A stretch of DNA of 64,000 nucleotides from Ctena decussata (lineage: Eukaryota > Mollusca > Bivalvia > Lucinida > Lucinidae). Both the position numbers and the translations under genes were made by a program. A model generated the notes under the pieces. It made no database searches. It saw only the letters and a program-made list of their open reading frames with translations, and was not told the DNA's origin. Of the stretch, positions 1 to 11,650 are shown in pieces; within the stretch, counting starts at the first letter, position 1; every line of letters starts with the position of its first letter. The stretch is from positions 48,787,454-48,851,453 of the forward strand of contig OZ022502.1 of NCBI GenBank assembly GCA_963989385.1, written 5' to 3'.

Positions 1-165
1 GCTCAAATTGATAACCGAAAATGATGCTGCAGAAACTAGTTGGCTCTGGTTACAGTCTTCCGATACTTGGATTTTATTACAGCAACTTTTCACTTGCTAC
101 ATAATATATGATAAGCATAATATTGTTTTCCATATGTCTTTCATGATGTTGTATAATATGTACAT

Positions 166-403
166 GAGCCGCGACACGAGAAAACAAACAAAGTGGCATC
201 TGAGCCCAGCGACGACTCAGATCAGGCTGGGCATCCGCCCAGTCTGATCAGAGACTTCGCTTGCGTTTAAAGGATAGCTAAGGGTCTCAGCTAGTTCCAT
301 GCGGACAGCAAACACTCTGGCCGGTCTCGGCAGATACCCAGGCTGATCTGAGTCTTCGCTAAGCGCACATGCCAAATTGTTGGTTTTGTCATGGAGCGGC
401 CCA
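166..403. mobile_element. Palindromic GAGCCGCGACACG MITE, copy 1 of 11
   Basis: This is a foldback element whose two halves are inverted copies of each other. It opens with GAGCCGCGACACGAG and closes with a decayed complement (TCATGGAGCGGCCC), so the right end is the more mutated one. Inside, the left arm carries a CAGATCAGGCTGGGCATCC block and the right arm carries its complement. There is no coding capacity, and the element is likely moved in trans by an unknown transposase. Ten further copies lie in this window. Confidence 0.85.
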
Positions 404-446
404 AATGATGAATTTGATATTGTAAAATAATCTTATATTGCATCAG

Positions 447-1044
447 CAGTCTGGGGGACTTTTGGATTTCCATCACGCATATTTGTGATGATTAACCATG
501 CACTTTAAATGAACTGACATGATGGCTTACCATAACATAATTACTGAAATTTCTACCACAAGATATCAATAACATGTTCGAAGGATGAAACGTGACGGAA
601 AGCCATAACGTTGGTTTCTTTTGGTGTTATGGCTGACCATAACAAAGGCAAAAACCCCAAGTACTTTTCTGTCGAGTAACTGGTGCAAAACCTTGAGTAA
701 CTTGTTAAGTTAGCATCCGTAACAAAAAAGCAAGAAGTTTGATCGAAACACTTTATAAATAATAGAAAGTAAACTTGTATTTTTGTTGGAAATAAAACAA
801 GTCAAATGCACAGCAATATTTGCCTAATATTGACCATAATTATGCAGAAATAACCAAACTACAGACTGCTTATACTGAGAATAGTTAAGGGATGGACCAA
901 ATATCACGACAAGTCATACTGAACACTGCCAGTTGGTAAAATTGCCATCTCAGTGAGTTCAACTCAGAGTTGGACTGAAAAATGTAAGGATTATGGCTGA
1001 CCATCACAAACGTGCGTGATGGAAAACCGTAAGTCCCCAGACTG
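447..1044. mobile_element. 598-bp TIR element with internal ATGGCTGACCATAAC motif
   Basis: Terminal inverted repeats of about 50 bp begin with CAGTCTGGGG on the left and end with CCCCAGACTG on the right. Both arms continue through CCATCACGCA and TTTGTGATG. The interior repeats the near-palindromic word TTATGGCTGACCATAAC several times (about 520-550, 600-645 and 985-1005). No ORF of note is present. This is a non-autonomous DNA element of unknown superfamily. Confidence 0.7.
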
Positions 1045-1147
1045 ATGAGTGAAATGAATTTTTTTCCTCCAATACAATGTATATATAATCATTATGATAG
1101 TGCAATAATTTGACTCGGTACTACAATTAAATACTCACACATCAAAT

Positions 1148-1367
1148 GAGCCGCAACACGAGAAAACCAACAAAGTGGTTGTGCACCCAGCGCAGACTCA
1201 GATCAGCCTGGGCATCAAGGGTCTGATCAGAGTCTTCGCTGGCTTAGACCCTTAGCTGCCCTTTAAGCGCTAAGCGTAGAGTAGGAACAGACTAGGCAGA
1301 ATCTTAGGCTGATCTGAGTCTGCGCTGGGCGCACAACCACTTTGTTGATTTTATCGTGTCGCGGCTC
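1148..1367. mobile_element. Palindromic GAGCCGCGACACG MITE, copy 2
   Basis: Same family as 166-403, about 220 bp. Left TIR GAGCCGCAACACGAG, right TIR CGTGTCGCGGCTC. The two arms pair through the CAGATCAGCCTGGGCATC block. Both ends are sharp. Confidence 0.88.
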
Positions 1368-2068
1368 ATTAATGACCCAGACTGTGCATCTAAGTTTTGG
1401 AGGTGACTAGACGATCACATAACACTCGTGTAGATGTCAGTCTCCATAACACCTTTTTGTACATTTACGTTATTGATACATTATTTTAGCTCAAAAAGTT
1501 TTGAACTTAGATCCTTATGACACTTTAATAATAAATAAAAGTTGAAAATGATATTGTTGTGTCAGAAATCTTAAAAAGTTCATTATGTCAACAGGTAATA
1601 CCATTACATGTGTGTCATTTAAATCCATGAGAAACAATAATGCTGACTTTGCAAAAAAAAGTGTTATGTCAGTGATCCGGTCATGTCAACATCTGATCTA
1701 TATACTTGCACCTAAATGAAGCCTTTTAGAGCACCTGACTTCATCACTCGACGGTCGTTTGGTCAACCAGTCATGATATGATCTAACGTCACATGGTAAA
1801 CCAAACTGATGAGCCATCAAACATTCGAATGACCACTTGTGGCATCGCTTTTAACTTATTTTATACCTATCAATAAAACACTTTTTGAACTGTCTGTTTT
1901 CTGGCCATCTAATACAAAAGGCCGTATCAAACTGACGCTTTCTGAATCCGTATCACTATCCCTTTAAACGAGATTACGTCTGAGTTCCAGCTTCAGGCGC
2001 GTCATTTGTTAACGTGTATTGTAAAAACGAGAACCAAAACGGGACTAACGTCAACAAACACATGAAAA
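1368..2068. other. Spacer, nothing recognised
   Basis: AT-rich DNA with no ORF of family interest, no tRNA boxes and no clear inverted repeat. Short words such as ATAACAC recur near 1425 and 1665 but do not make convincing termini. Confidence 0.5.
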
Positions 2069-2170
2069 GGCGCGCCTCGATAGCTCAGTCGGTAACGTTT
2101 GTCTCACGACTGGCTACATAACTCTGCCGTGCAGGTTTGAATCCGGGTCGATGCATTAGCGCTGGCAAGT
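2069..2170 (+). repeat. tRNA-derived SINE head fragment
   Basis: An A-box-like GATAGCTCAGTCGG is followed about 45 bp later by a B-box-like GGTTTGAATCC, the spacing of an internal RNA polymerase III promoter. The sequence cannot fold into a full cloverleaf with a paired acceptor stem, so I call a SINE remnant and not a tRNA gene. Confidence 0.55.
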
Positions 2171-2223
2171 ATAAATGGTTGGCTGTTCCCTACGATATAT
2201 AATAAACAAATTATTACAATAGT

Positions 2224-2357
2224 AACTTGATCTGTCGTACTTTTTCGCGTCTCGTGGCTGAGCTCATACCATCGGATCACCCGAGACGCGAGCGTCTCGG
2301 ATGATCCGATGATATGAACTCATCCACCCGACCTGATACACTACGACAGATCAAGTT
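2224..2357. mobile_element. 134-bp foldback element
   Basis: Perfect 16-bp outer arms (AACTTGATCTGTCGTA and its complement). Inner arms pair again through CATCGGATCA and CGAGACG around a CGAG loop. The whole stretch is one long imperfect hairpin without coding potential. Confidence 0.75.
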
Positions 2358-2374
2358 TTTATTATATTAATACC

Positions 2375-2460
2375 GTATACGCGGTAATTTTCGCGGGTTC
2401 AATTTTCGCGGTTAAGGGTCAAAAACAAATATTAATTTTCGCGGTTTTTAATATTCGTGG
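2375..2460. repeat. TTTTCGCGG short repeat
   Basis: ATTTTCGCGG recurs three times, with GCGGTT or GCGGGTT after it. It resembles a short interspersed word seen in other bivalve DNA (recollection, not a search). Confidence 0.45.
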
Positions 2461-2507
2461 TCAGCAACATGCTCGAGAAGCAAAACTGTTTCCTTGTCAC
2501 TTAAGAC

Positions 2508-2557
2508 AGTTCTTTCATTAACCTGCGGCAGGGCCGCTGCAGGTTAATGAAAGAACT
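2508..2557. repeat. Hairpin with 22-bp arms
   Basis: AGTTCTTTCATTAACCTGC is followed, after a six-base GC-rich loop, by its complement, with one mismatch in 22 bp. The function is unknown. It could be a tiny foldback element or part of a larger decayed one. Confidence 0.6.
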
Positions 2558-3921
2558 GGCTCAAGTACAAAGGCGGGGAAGTGCTTAAACTGACAGTTAC
2601 ACCAGTTTTGGCATGGACTGTTGCTTCTCTGTGGGGCGATTCTAATAGATGGCACAACATATGGAGATCAATTTTCACTAATTCACATAAACTTTTCTTT
2701 ATTATCTGGAGCAATGGTATATATTGAACGCCAAAATTAATCTGCAAAGATTGATTCCGCAGATATGAAGTGTTTTACAATATGTGGAAAAATTGCATAA
2801 ATTTGAAACTTAGTGGGCTGGTGACAAAACAGTACCCACTAGTCTTTTCAGTTTTTTTTTCTCTACAAATCATATATGGAAATACTTTAAAGCCATAAAT
2901 TCTTTCCAAAGATCATGCGTGTAAAATAGATTATAATGATGATGGAAGATGGCATTACAAATACCCTAAAATCTATATATTCTTTCCACAGATATTTATG
3001 GAAAGAATATATGGATTTTACAGTTTATATAATATAACAAATATATAATAAGTTTAGCATGTAATAAACAAGAAAAGAGAAAAAAGAAGTTGGAGTAGTA
3101 TATGCTTTCTTGGAACTGTATTTTTTTGCTGTCGTATAGTTTTGAATTTGTGTTTGGTATATGGTTGTGAACATGTATTTTGTCAGTTTGATAGTTAATA
3201 CGTTTTTCTTTTATAGAGAGATTATGTGCTATTTAACTTGTGCTAGGTTAGAACTTTTCAAAAATTGTATGTCTTCTAGTATGGTTATTACAAGCCTAGA
3301 AGGATAATGTGACAAACAAAAAAGTATAAATGTTCACACTTAGATCATCCAAACGAAATTAGCTGAATTTGCAAACAGCGTAGCCGCCTGATCTAGATCT
3401 TAACTGTTTGTCCATTAGTCTTTGAAATCTCTGTACGAAATAGTTTGGATGATTTTGTAGACGTGAAGTTTTGACATCAGTCTTTTTTTTTTCTTATTTT
3501 TATTTCGCACTTTAAGAGTTGAGATCAGGTTATGGGTCTTAAAGTGCAAAACAACGTCAATTGGTTACTGAAAGCGTTGAGATACGACATTATATAGACC
3601 TAATCTGTGCCATAAAGTGCCAGAATGAATGTTTAAAATGTGAGCATGCTTAGCAAGTGGCATATAAGGAGAGAGATACGAAGCTGTGACGAAGGCCGTT
3701 TAGACACCACTGTTTTGATAACCCGCATCTACAATCACGGAAGACCAGGGTAGATCCGTATCAGCCAGCTCACAGTGAGATGACTGTGCAAACAGCTGGG
3801 ATTTGCAGGCTGATCAGAGCCTTCACTGGCTGCATATAACAGCAGACAGAATCTCATTAAGAAGACCTCATAGTCCTTTCCTTATGTGCTACTTGTCATT
3901 TTTATATTTATTTAGGCTGAG
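2558..3921. other. Spacer with small hairpins
   Basis: No gene is seen. A 21-bp-arm hairpin lies at about 2967-3020 (AATCTATATATTCTTTCC and its complement with a short loop). Pieces of a short CAAACAGCGTAG / CTGATCAGAGCC foldback family lie near 3370-3415 and 3745-3845. Confidence 0.5.
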
Positions 3922-4108
3922 TCTATTTACAGTTAACTGTCAATAGCCAAAAAACGTTAAAATGGCTATTTACAGTTGACTGTAAATAGCCAATAAACGT
4001 TAAAACGGCTATTTACAGTTAACTGTCTTTAGCCAAAAAACGTTAAAATGACTATTTACAGTTGACTGTAAATAACCCTTTTAACGTTTTTTTGGCTATT
4101 TACAGTCA
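3922..4108. repeat. Array of the CTATTTACAGTTAACTGTAAATAG palindrome (copy 1)
   Basis: Four or more units of a palindrome centred on CAGTTAACTG or CAGTTGACTG (arms GGCTATTTACAG / CTGTAAATAGCC) are separated by spacers of the form AACGTTAAAA. Unit spacing is about 45 bp. The array ends with the spacer in reverse orientation, so the locus is itself an inverted repeat. A second array lies at 10335-10511. Confidence 0.8.
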
Positions 4109-4171
4109 TTTTATTATTCTAAGCGTGACATCAAGGCCATTGCAGGTTGCTGCTCAGTTATAATAAATTAT

Positions 4172-4410
4172 GTCCGGTCGTGCTGGTCCAGGGGTTAAAG
4201 CTCTAGATGCGGGTTTGGCGAGTTCAGCCAGATCGTAAATTTATCTCCGGCCGGAAGATTATTTTATCCTTAGAAACATTCGCCTTCTCGCTTCCCACCA
4301 ACATTGGTTCGAAAAGCCTGAAATACCGTTGAAAGAAAATTTTTAGATTCATCTCTCCCATTACTGAAAATCTGCTAAAAGGCCCGGGCAACCTCAAATA
4401 AACTATTTGC
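4172..4410 (+). repeat. Probable SINE with decayed tRNA-like head
   Basis: A head of the form GGTCGTGCTGGTCCAGGGGTTAAA precedes a body whose 3' part ATTACTGAAAATCTGCTAAAA matches the 3' part of the SINEs at 4800-5010 and 5568-5772. The B box is poorly preserved, so assignment rests on the shared tail. Confidence 0.5.
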
Positions 4411-4799
4411 CCGTGGTTGGTTGGTTGGTTTTTTTGGGTTTTACGGTCCTATTAGACAGTTTTCCAGTTTTTATCAAGAGGTCTTCCAAAGAGAGAGAGA
4501 GAGAAGGAGAGAGAGAATGGAACAGATACGATGGATGAAACTAAAAAATATCCAAACTCCATCCCGCACTCGCTGCAAGCACAGCCGGCCCTTGCCCTGC
4601 TATATACAAATAAGTAGAAAGACCAGGCACTGAAAGTTACACAGCACCATCGCCGGAACCAATCACCCCTAACTATGTCCTATCAATGTTAAATGTGTAC
4701 ACGTATATCTCAATGTTTTCTGCCATTTTTCTTTTTCAAAGAGAAGTAAGTTCGTGACTTCCTGGACGACACAGCCCTTCCAAAATCGGATCTCAGGGT

Positions 4800-5010
4800 A
4801 AAGTCTCTCATTGGTATGATGGATGGATGAGTTGCGATTTTACATCATTTTCAACGGTATTTCAGTCATATCAGGACGATGGATGGATGAAATTAAAGGC
4901 TGTGTGCAATGAAACCCCGTTTGAAAATATTCTTGCCCTAAGCAGGATTCGAACCCAGGACTACTAATTCAGCAGGCCAGCGCTTAACCTACTGAGCTAC
5001 CGTGGCTCTT
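4800..5010 (-). repeat. tRNA-derived SINE, minus strand
   Basis: Read on the minus strand, it starts with a tRNA-like head (TAGCTCAGTAGGTTAAGCG A box, TGGGTTCGAATCC B box). It continues through a GTTTCATTGCACACAGCC body and ends in ATGGATGG-type repeats. It is the same family as 5568-5772, in opposite orientation, so the two copies bracket about 550 bp as an inverted pair. It resembles V-domain bivalve SINEs, from memory only. Confidence 0.78.
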
Positions 5011-5086
5011 CTCTTTTCTTGGTTTAAACATATTTATTTCTCTTTAATTTAACTGCGGAAGAAAAAAAACCTGAAAGCCCTTGTGA

Positions 5087-5395
5087 TCAATTCTTTATCC
5101 TTATTTCTTCCAAGACAGAAAGATAAACAAGCACCCAGACAGATTCACGAAAATATGCATTAGCCTTACTCAACACTAGAAATTTAACCTTTTTTCTATC
5201 CCCGACCGAAAGGTTCGGATTGGGAGGTGGGGTGGGGTCGTATAGCGATGAGCCTAGCGTCCATGACATTTTTTTCGCCCGCCTAATAACTTGAATACCC
5301 TTGATAGTCTTTTCATGATACATCACAGTTATGCAGATTGTGTGGCGTACAAGAATGGTAACTTTTGCTTTCATATTTTGCTAATTATCTCCTTT
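5087..5395 (-). mobile_element. Fragment of a pearl/Helentron-like element
   Basis: On the minus strand this matches one core unit plus the right end of the element at 30945-32112. It has the GATAATTAGC-like unit start, CATGAAAAGACTATCAAGGGTATTCAAG, and a terminal palindrome made of CCCCGACCGAAAGGTTCGG. Only one core unit and no left end are present, so it is a truncated copy. Confidence 0.65.
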
Positions 5396-5567
5396 TTTGT
5401 GCATTTTTGCAGACTCGCGTCCGCTGTGTAACTTGAATATCATCTTGAAACATTTTCATGTTATTTCACAGGTGTGTAGAACGGGTCATGGGTTCGTCGT
5501 AGTTGAACAATGTTGCTGGGTAATTTTCAATGCCAGGGCGTCCAACTGATTTGGATTAAAGTAGAGC

Positions 5568-5772
5568 AGCAGCCCCGGCAGCTCAGTAGGTTAAACGTTG
5601 GCCTGCTGATCTAGCGGTCTTGGGTTCGAACCCCGCCATAGGCGGGAAACCCTTTTTAGTCGTAAACGGGTTTACATTGCACACAGCCTTTCATTATCAC
5701 CCACCCATCGTCCTGATATTACTGAAATACTGCTAAAAAGGACGTAAAGTCGCAAGCCATCCATCCATCTTC
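5568..5772 (+). repeat. tRNA-derived SINE, plus strand
   Basis: The head has CAGCTCAGTAGGTTAAACG (A box) and TTGGGTTCGAACCCC (B box). The body has GTTTACATTGCACACAGCC and ATTACTGAAATACTGCTAAAA. The 3' end runs into CCATCCATCC repeats. Full length for the family seen here; compare 4800-5010. Confidence 0.82.
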
Positions 5773-7392
5773 AGCAGGGCAAGGACCTACTGTGCTTGTA
5801 GTAGGTGCGGCGGGGGGGGGGGGGGGAGGGGGAAGGGTTTGTTTGGACAGACTGTGTACAGCATGCAGTTCACTAGAGCCTATATTTCATGGTTCAGTGA
5901 TTTTGTCTTATATCTTGAGCAGTATTGAATATGAATGTCTGACAAATACGAATGGCCTCATTCTATTTGTAGATTAGTGCAACCTACATGCCAAGTTCAA
6001 CCGATTTTGTTTTGCATTTTCCTAACGTCATGTTTGGGATGGTGGGACACCCAGACACTGCAACTGACCTGGTATTACTTGTAGGGCAGTGCGACATATT
6101 TCGTGACGCACCTTTTGTGTTGGAATAGAATCTCTATCCCCAATTCCTGGTAGTACGGTTTGAGCTAGGATGTTCATATTTGACATACTGCTAGGAGATG
6201 TAGAATACCTGATTAACTTTTGGGTTATTTTTGTAACCATGCCCTTTGTTGAATTTAGCTTTTCCAACTTTTGAACCGTTTGACCTAGAACCCTAGTTTT
6301 TGGAAACTATTAGAATTAGCTAATGATTTTGATGATAATTGCGTTTTGTTGCATTCACTATTAACAGAGTTATGCCCATTTTCTGATCTGTATGAAACAT
6401 ATTATGGGTGGTCTATTTCTCAAGAACCATAACCGCTGGGGCCTTGATATCAAATAGGTGGATAGACCATAGAAAAGTAGAAGACCCGTATTATTTGGTC
6501 TAATATCTATCTAATTTTGGCCCGTTCGTCACTCTGTCCATCTGAACGACATTCACACGCCAGGTTGGTAGATGGTATCGATTAATCGTGACACGCGACA
6601 TCGATTACCGAATATACACGATAACTGCAGGTGTGATATTTTTAACGATGAGTTATAAACAAATGCACAGAGCAAGATAAGCTGGCGGGTTGGATATGTG
6701 GAAAGAAAAGTAATTCATATTTGAGTCTTACAAAAGGTATAAGTATATATCGAAATTAACATGCACGATTGTTTTAATCAATTAATTCTTTTGGATCCTA
6801 AAAACCGTTTACGGTTAGGAAGGTGTCCGTCTCCAGCTGGTCTCGAAACCTCTAGATTAGCAGCTAGAGCTAAAAACATACTGTGCTACTGGGGCTCTTG
6901 TCAGAAATTAAAGCGTGTAAAAATGTCCTTATCTTAAAGGTATTTTCGCGGCTAAGCCGCGTATAATCTAAGTTTTGTTCCACATTTCACAAGATTTCAT
7001 TGATGTCAAAATTTAGCCAATAATATCAAAAGTCAATGAATATCTAATCTTCGTTTTTTCCCGTCACACTGCACTACGTGAATACTAGCACTCTGTCAGA
7101 TGTTAATTCAAAATGTTTCTCATGTTTGTAAATTTACAATAGAAATTTTATCGAAAACTGACGCAGGTATTCAAAACGTTCTGGTAATCGTTTTAGATTC
7201 AGGTCAATCTCAAGGTTAACCGTGGTCCATTTGAACAGCTCAATATTGTCGCTATCCAGTGTCAAAATTACGGTTGCGGGTGCCTACCGACATAGTTCAT
7301 GAAAGGTATTGTCAACTCTTCACCTAGAGACATATTACAAAACACACTTCCATTTAATCTGCGCCGATTATCTCTTTTTTTAAAGAGTTTCT
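5773..7392. other. Spacer with G run and a weak tRNA-like stretch
   Basis: A G-rich run sits at about 5812-5830. The stretch 5875-5935 resembles the TTTCATGGTTCAGTGATTTTG units near 46130-46400. At 6830-6905, minus strand, a possible A box (AGTAGCACAGT) and B box (GGTTTCGAGACC) suggest a decayed SINE head. No gene is seen. Confidence 0.45.
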
Positions 7393-8005
7393 TGTTTAAA
7401 TATATACTAAGAACAACTTCTAACCGACCACTTGCTTTGTCTTGAACACTGTCGTTTGAAGATGGTATCCGTACACACTTTTCTTATATTCAGTACTCCA
7501 AATGTGTCATGTAAACGTTGTAAAATGTTTGAGCTCAATACCTTTAATATCGTTTTCCTGGCAGCAAAGGATGCACATGTACCCCCATTTCGAACTTCGC
7601 AAGGATTATGACTGTGGTGGAGAAGGTTTTTTTAATTGTGACTAAAGTTTTGAATTCTGTATTGAAATAATGCATTATTATGAATTCTCAAGTTCTTTTA
7701 AACATTTCCTAAATATTCGCACAAATCATAAGCATATGCTGACAAGATTCAGAAATGTGGTTCTGTCCGAATCGTGAAATGTTGCGATTTTCGGAAACAG
7801 GGGTACCATTATCTTTCACTTATTCAATGGTACACGGATAAGATTTTTATTTCAGAGTTACTTGATTTACTTTACCAATACTACAACTTAATTAAAAATG
7901 GAAACATGTGTTCGATTGTCCTTTTTATTTAGCAGAAAACAGGCTATAAATAAGTGGTCGGTTAGAAGTTGGTTGTAGTATATATGTGTTTAAATTGTGA
8001 CCGAT
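7393..8005. mobile_element. About 610-bp TIR element, coding remnants not seen
   Basis: AACTTCTAACCGACCACTT near 7417-7435 recurs as its exact complement near 7952-7972. Outward of this core both sides continue as TTTAAA plus TATATACTA. The interior is AT-rich with no transposase motif. I read it as a non-autonomous DNA transposon or a pair of inverted repeats. Confidence 0.55.
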
Positions 8006-8984
8006 ACAAAAAATTAAAGGAGCTATACCAGCTGACACTATGTGTGTGTCATTTTTATACATCACACCTTTGTCTAATCGCATGCGCCTAATTTAATCGA
8101 TTTCATATGCTGTATAATCGATAATCGATAATCCGATCAAAATCAGTCAATACAATCGGATGGACATTAAAACATTTATGAGCAAGAAAGAATCTGATCA
8201 GCCTGTACAACTAAAAAGTATAAGCCATTCTAAATTCAGTTGGTTTGACTAAAAAGATTATTTCTGAGATCAAAAGGTACCCTCTGCTCAGTAGCAAATT
8301 ACGTCTATCAAAGATTGGCAACAATATTAATTTTCAAAATATGGAGAAATTTTAAATAATTCAATATAAATATTTAGAGAGATAGGTAAATTAGTTAAAT
8401 TACTTATTTCGACACGAATTTTCCACTTTGGAAATTCTTTTTTTCTTTCTTTTTTTTAAATCTGAACTTTTCTGATTCTTTTCTAAGGATAGCCAGTGAA
8501 TTTTTTTCAAACAAGCTGTTTGCCAAAGAATTTAAAGTAAACTCTCTTTTTTTTTCTGACAAAAAAAAAAAACTCAAATGAAAGCTGATTTTCATACTTT
8601 TACTTATACGTACTATATTTTTTCCTGTTTCTAAAGCAACGTTAACTTTGTTCAGGCCGTGTAATACAGTTATTGTAAAATAATGAGATAATAATGAAAA
8701 CAAGAATAATAAAAATACTAAACGCCTTTCATGATTATCTCAAATACAACCACGCCCCCTTTTAAGATTTAGCTATTTTATTGGTCGCGTGTTTAAACAG
8801 CTCCAACAGAATACTTTGATTAACATAAAGCCACGCCCATTTTGCTGGCTATAAGGCAATTCATGTCATTCATGTTTCATAATTAAATTTGATTGGTTGC
8901 GCGAAAAATGTATTATATTGATTTGCACCTAGTGGTCTGAGCACTGTCTTCACTTTGTTGCTCGCGGTTTTCTTCATTTTCTAG
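8006..8984. other. Spacer, nothing recognised
   Basis: T-rich tracts near 8435-8570 and no gene-like coding. ORFs here are low-complexity (F, K, S rich) and not credible. Confidence 0.5.
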
Positions 8985-9664
8985 TCTAGTCCAGTCTATC
9001 CTATAACCTTGCAAGGTCGTTTGACTGTAAAACAACTTCCCACCAATTCCTGTCTTCAGCTGCTGTAGTTGTGCTGGCAAAGTTGATCCATGTCCACGAT
9101 ATAATTTAAAATCTTAAAGACTGTCTTAAAATTGTCTTTCAACGGCCACGCATCTTCTCCTGTCTATCTCTTCTTCTTTTTCTTTCTACTGTGCCATGCA
9201 CTGTGTCTTTGATAAGCCAGTGGCCAAACCACATCATTTTCCGTTTCTTAACCACAGTCAGGCGTCATATTCTCCAGTTGCTGCTCGGATCTTCTTGCGA
9301 ACATCCATGATATTTGTATTTGATGTTCTGTAACCGTCTTTATTATCTCATCTCGAAGACCTGAGTTTTTTTCCAATCTCTCCATGACTCACGGGCATAC
9401 AGAAATATGGACATGACAAGGAAGCGCATTCTATTTCTTTTTGATTCAAGAGATACGTTGTTATCTCTCCAAACTTGACTTCAGCTTTGTCAGAGGTGCA
9501 GTAGCTTGTGCAATCGTTGATAGAACCTCCGGTTTTGAGCCATCATCTGAGACAGTGACACCAAGGTGCTTGAACAGTTACCAGTTTCTGTCCTTATACG
9601 TTGATCTCCCTCTGGATTTCGTTGGTGCTGTTTGTCATTTTTTGTCTTCTCGGCACTTATCTCC
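8985..9664 (-). pseudogene. LINE (RTE-like) C-terminal fragment, dead
   Basis: Read on the minus strand with several frame changes, it carries the order of motifs seen after the reverse transcriptase core of a bivalve LINE: KTKN-, a degenerate LVSLSQ block where FKYLG-type sequence is expected, LVMSIFLYA(R)ESW, QVFEMR, KKRKMMWFGH and a basic RKKKKR tail. It ends in TAGTCTAGTC-type short repeats. Stops and shifts interrupt it, so no protein is made. The clade is uncertain; RTE/craniofacial-development-protein-2-like is my best reading. Confidence 0.7.
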
Positions 9665-9730
9665 TTTTTATATATTATTTATAACTAAATTACTTACAAA
9701 TACAATGGTTTTATAAAGATACAGAACAGA

Positions 9731-10010
9731 GAGGCGCTGTGGTCGAGTGGTTAGAGCGACTCGGTTATGGTGCAGAAAGTCGCCGGAAAGTGATGAGTTC
9801 GAATCCGGGCTTAGCCATCTGACGACTGGAAAACGCACTCTGTCAAACCTGCAGTAAAATTGGTACCTGTTTCGAATCATGAAAGGGTCAAGCAGCGAAA
9901 GGAGAGAGATGGGCTCCACCTTTCATGTGCTGTGCCCAACATACAAGGGGTCTCTAACCCCCACTGCTCCAACGGCTACAAGGCTCTGGGAAACCTTTAC
10001 TTTTAAAAGA
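9731..10010 (+). repeat. SINE with Ser/Leu-type tRNA head
   Basis: The head GGTCGAGTGGTTAGAGCG (A box) and GAGTTCGAATCCGGG (B box), with a long variable region, look like a class II tRNA. The body GAGAGAGATGGGCTCC and GGGTCTCTAACCCCCACTGC runs to about 10010. It is extended by non-tRNA sequence, so this is a SINE and not a functional tRNA gene. Confidence 0.75.
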
Positions 10011-10334
10011 TATGCACAAAACTCGCGAGCTTTAACACAAACGAATATGTGCATACGTAATATAACAGGAGAAAATAATCATGGCGCGATCGAACTCGAA
10101 CTGCGGGCCCTGCGAACACACTGCCATATGACCTACCAAGCTACATGGTCGATGCAGTAACGATGTCTCTCTCCTCTAAGGATATGCCCAGAGTCAACGT
10201 GGCACGCTTTTGAGATGCCCATTTTAGGTGCCCACAATAGCTATCAGTTGATATAGCGGAGGAAAGAATCTTATCCTACCTTGGGACTCCAACTGTATCG
10301 TGGAAGCCCACTGTTTAATATATGTGAGAAAATA

Positions 10335-10511
10335 TAACTGTAAATAACCATATTATACTTATAGTTAACTGTAAATAGCCAAAAATCGTTAATATGGCTA
10401 TTGACAGTTAACTGTAAATAGCCATTTTAACGTTATTTGGCTATTGACAGTTAACTGTAAATAGCCATTTTAACGTTTTTTGGCTATTTACAGTTAACTG
10501 TAAATAGCCAC
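10335..10511. repeat. Array of the CTATTTACAGTTAACTGTAAATAG palindrome (copy 2)
   Basis: Four units of the same palindrome as 3922-4108, here with perfect CAGTTAACTG centres and spacers CCATTTTAACGTTTTTTGG or its complement. The spacer orientation switches after the second unit, so this locus also folds back on itself. Confidence 0.82.
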
Positions 10512-11156
10512 TCCGATTTATTTATTAAAACAGAGAGAATGTTTTCGAGTTTGCATGTTGTGTTCTTTTTAGATCTTGTGCCTTTCTATGATCTCAGGTT
10601 AGAAATTAGGAATGACCGTTTGAAAATATCAGTGATTGTCACTGATCATCGCTGATTATGTTGCAAAGTCTTGAAACCAGTAGAAAAAAGGAAATTCATT
10701 AAAAAACACTTTTGATGCACAACAACAAATGGGTGTCCATTTCTGTCGGTTAAAATAAATGAAGTATAACTACCCTGAAATTCCTTATTTGAATTACGAT
10801 CATTTTGGAATTATAAGTCTGGCAACGAATTTCATATTTGGAATATATAGCGGAGCTTACACGAGTGTCCATTTTATATGTAAGTTATGAAACGAGCCTT
10901 GAGCGCGTTTCATGAATTTCATATGAAATGACCACGAGTGTATGATTCTAATTATCATATATATGATCCTTTAAAATGGGACTTTTATGCCTTCAAACTG
11001 AACATTATTTCAATAAGAAAACGCATTGTTGACATGAACGTTGTCAGTGACGTTCTATGTACGCGCCAAATTGCACAATGTTATTACACCTGTGGTCATA
11101 CGATTTTTATGACATTACGTAATCCACTGAATAACAACGACGTCATATGATAATAT
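10512..11156. other. Spacer with a weak hairpin
   Basis: No gene. Around 10850-10970 the words CACGAGTG and TTTCATGAATTTCATATGAAAT give a loose inverted repeat. Confidence 0.45.
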
Positions 11157-11650
11157 AAGTATCTTTCATTGGTATGAGGTGTGGATAGAAAAATCCGTCA
11201 CGAGGGTCACTGTTCGGCATCACGAGGCTTGCCGAGTGATGCCGAACAGTGATCCCGAGTGACGGATTTTTCTATCCGCACCTCACACCCATGATAGATA
11301 CTTTTTCTTGCACACCACGTTTTGTATTACTTTAGAACTTGTTAAAATGCGTAATATTTTAGTGCTTCAGAGGATTCTATTTGATTTTAAAAGAAGGCGC
11401 CGCTTTCAACGACTGCCATTCGGTTCTTTACGTCAATGTCTGGCATGCATTAACTGACGTCATTTTGCCGTTTTCGTGACGTAATGATCTAAAACGCCAA
11501 CGTCACTTGACGACGCAGATACGTGACCTCCATTACAACCAATGCATTGAAAGCTCGTGATTTTTATCCGGTCCTGGGTGAGATAACATGGGTGAGATAA
11601 GATTTGTAGGTGCAGGGGAAGCACGCGGATATCCTTATCCGGTGTGCAAG
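11157..11650. mobile_element. Hairpin plus TGACGTCA module (first of several)
   Basis: Two parts. First, 11157-11303 is a hairpin with arms of about 67 bp (GATAGAAAAATCCGTCAC inside both arms). Second, 11308-11650 starts CTTGCACACCACG and ends CCGGTGTGCAAG and holds several GACGTCA / CGTCACTTGACG words. Similar two-part units occur near 21895-22217, 26069-26465 and 59513-59965. No coding. Confidence 0.65.

Noticed and set aside
3922..4108. CRISPR-like palindromes with regular spacers
   Set aside because: Spacers are themselves the same repeated sequence, the DNA is eukaryotic, and no cas genes exist.
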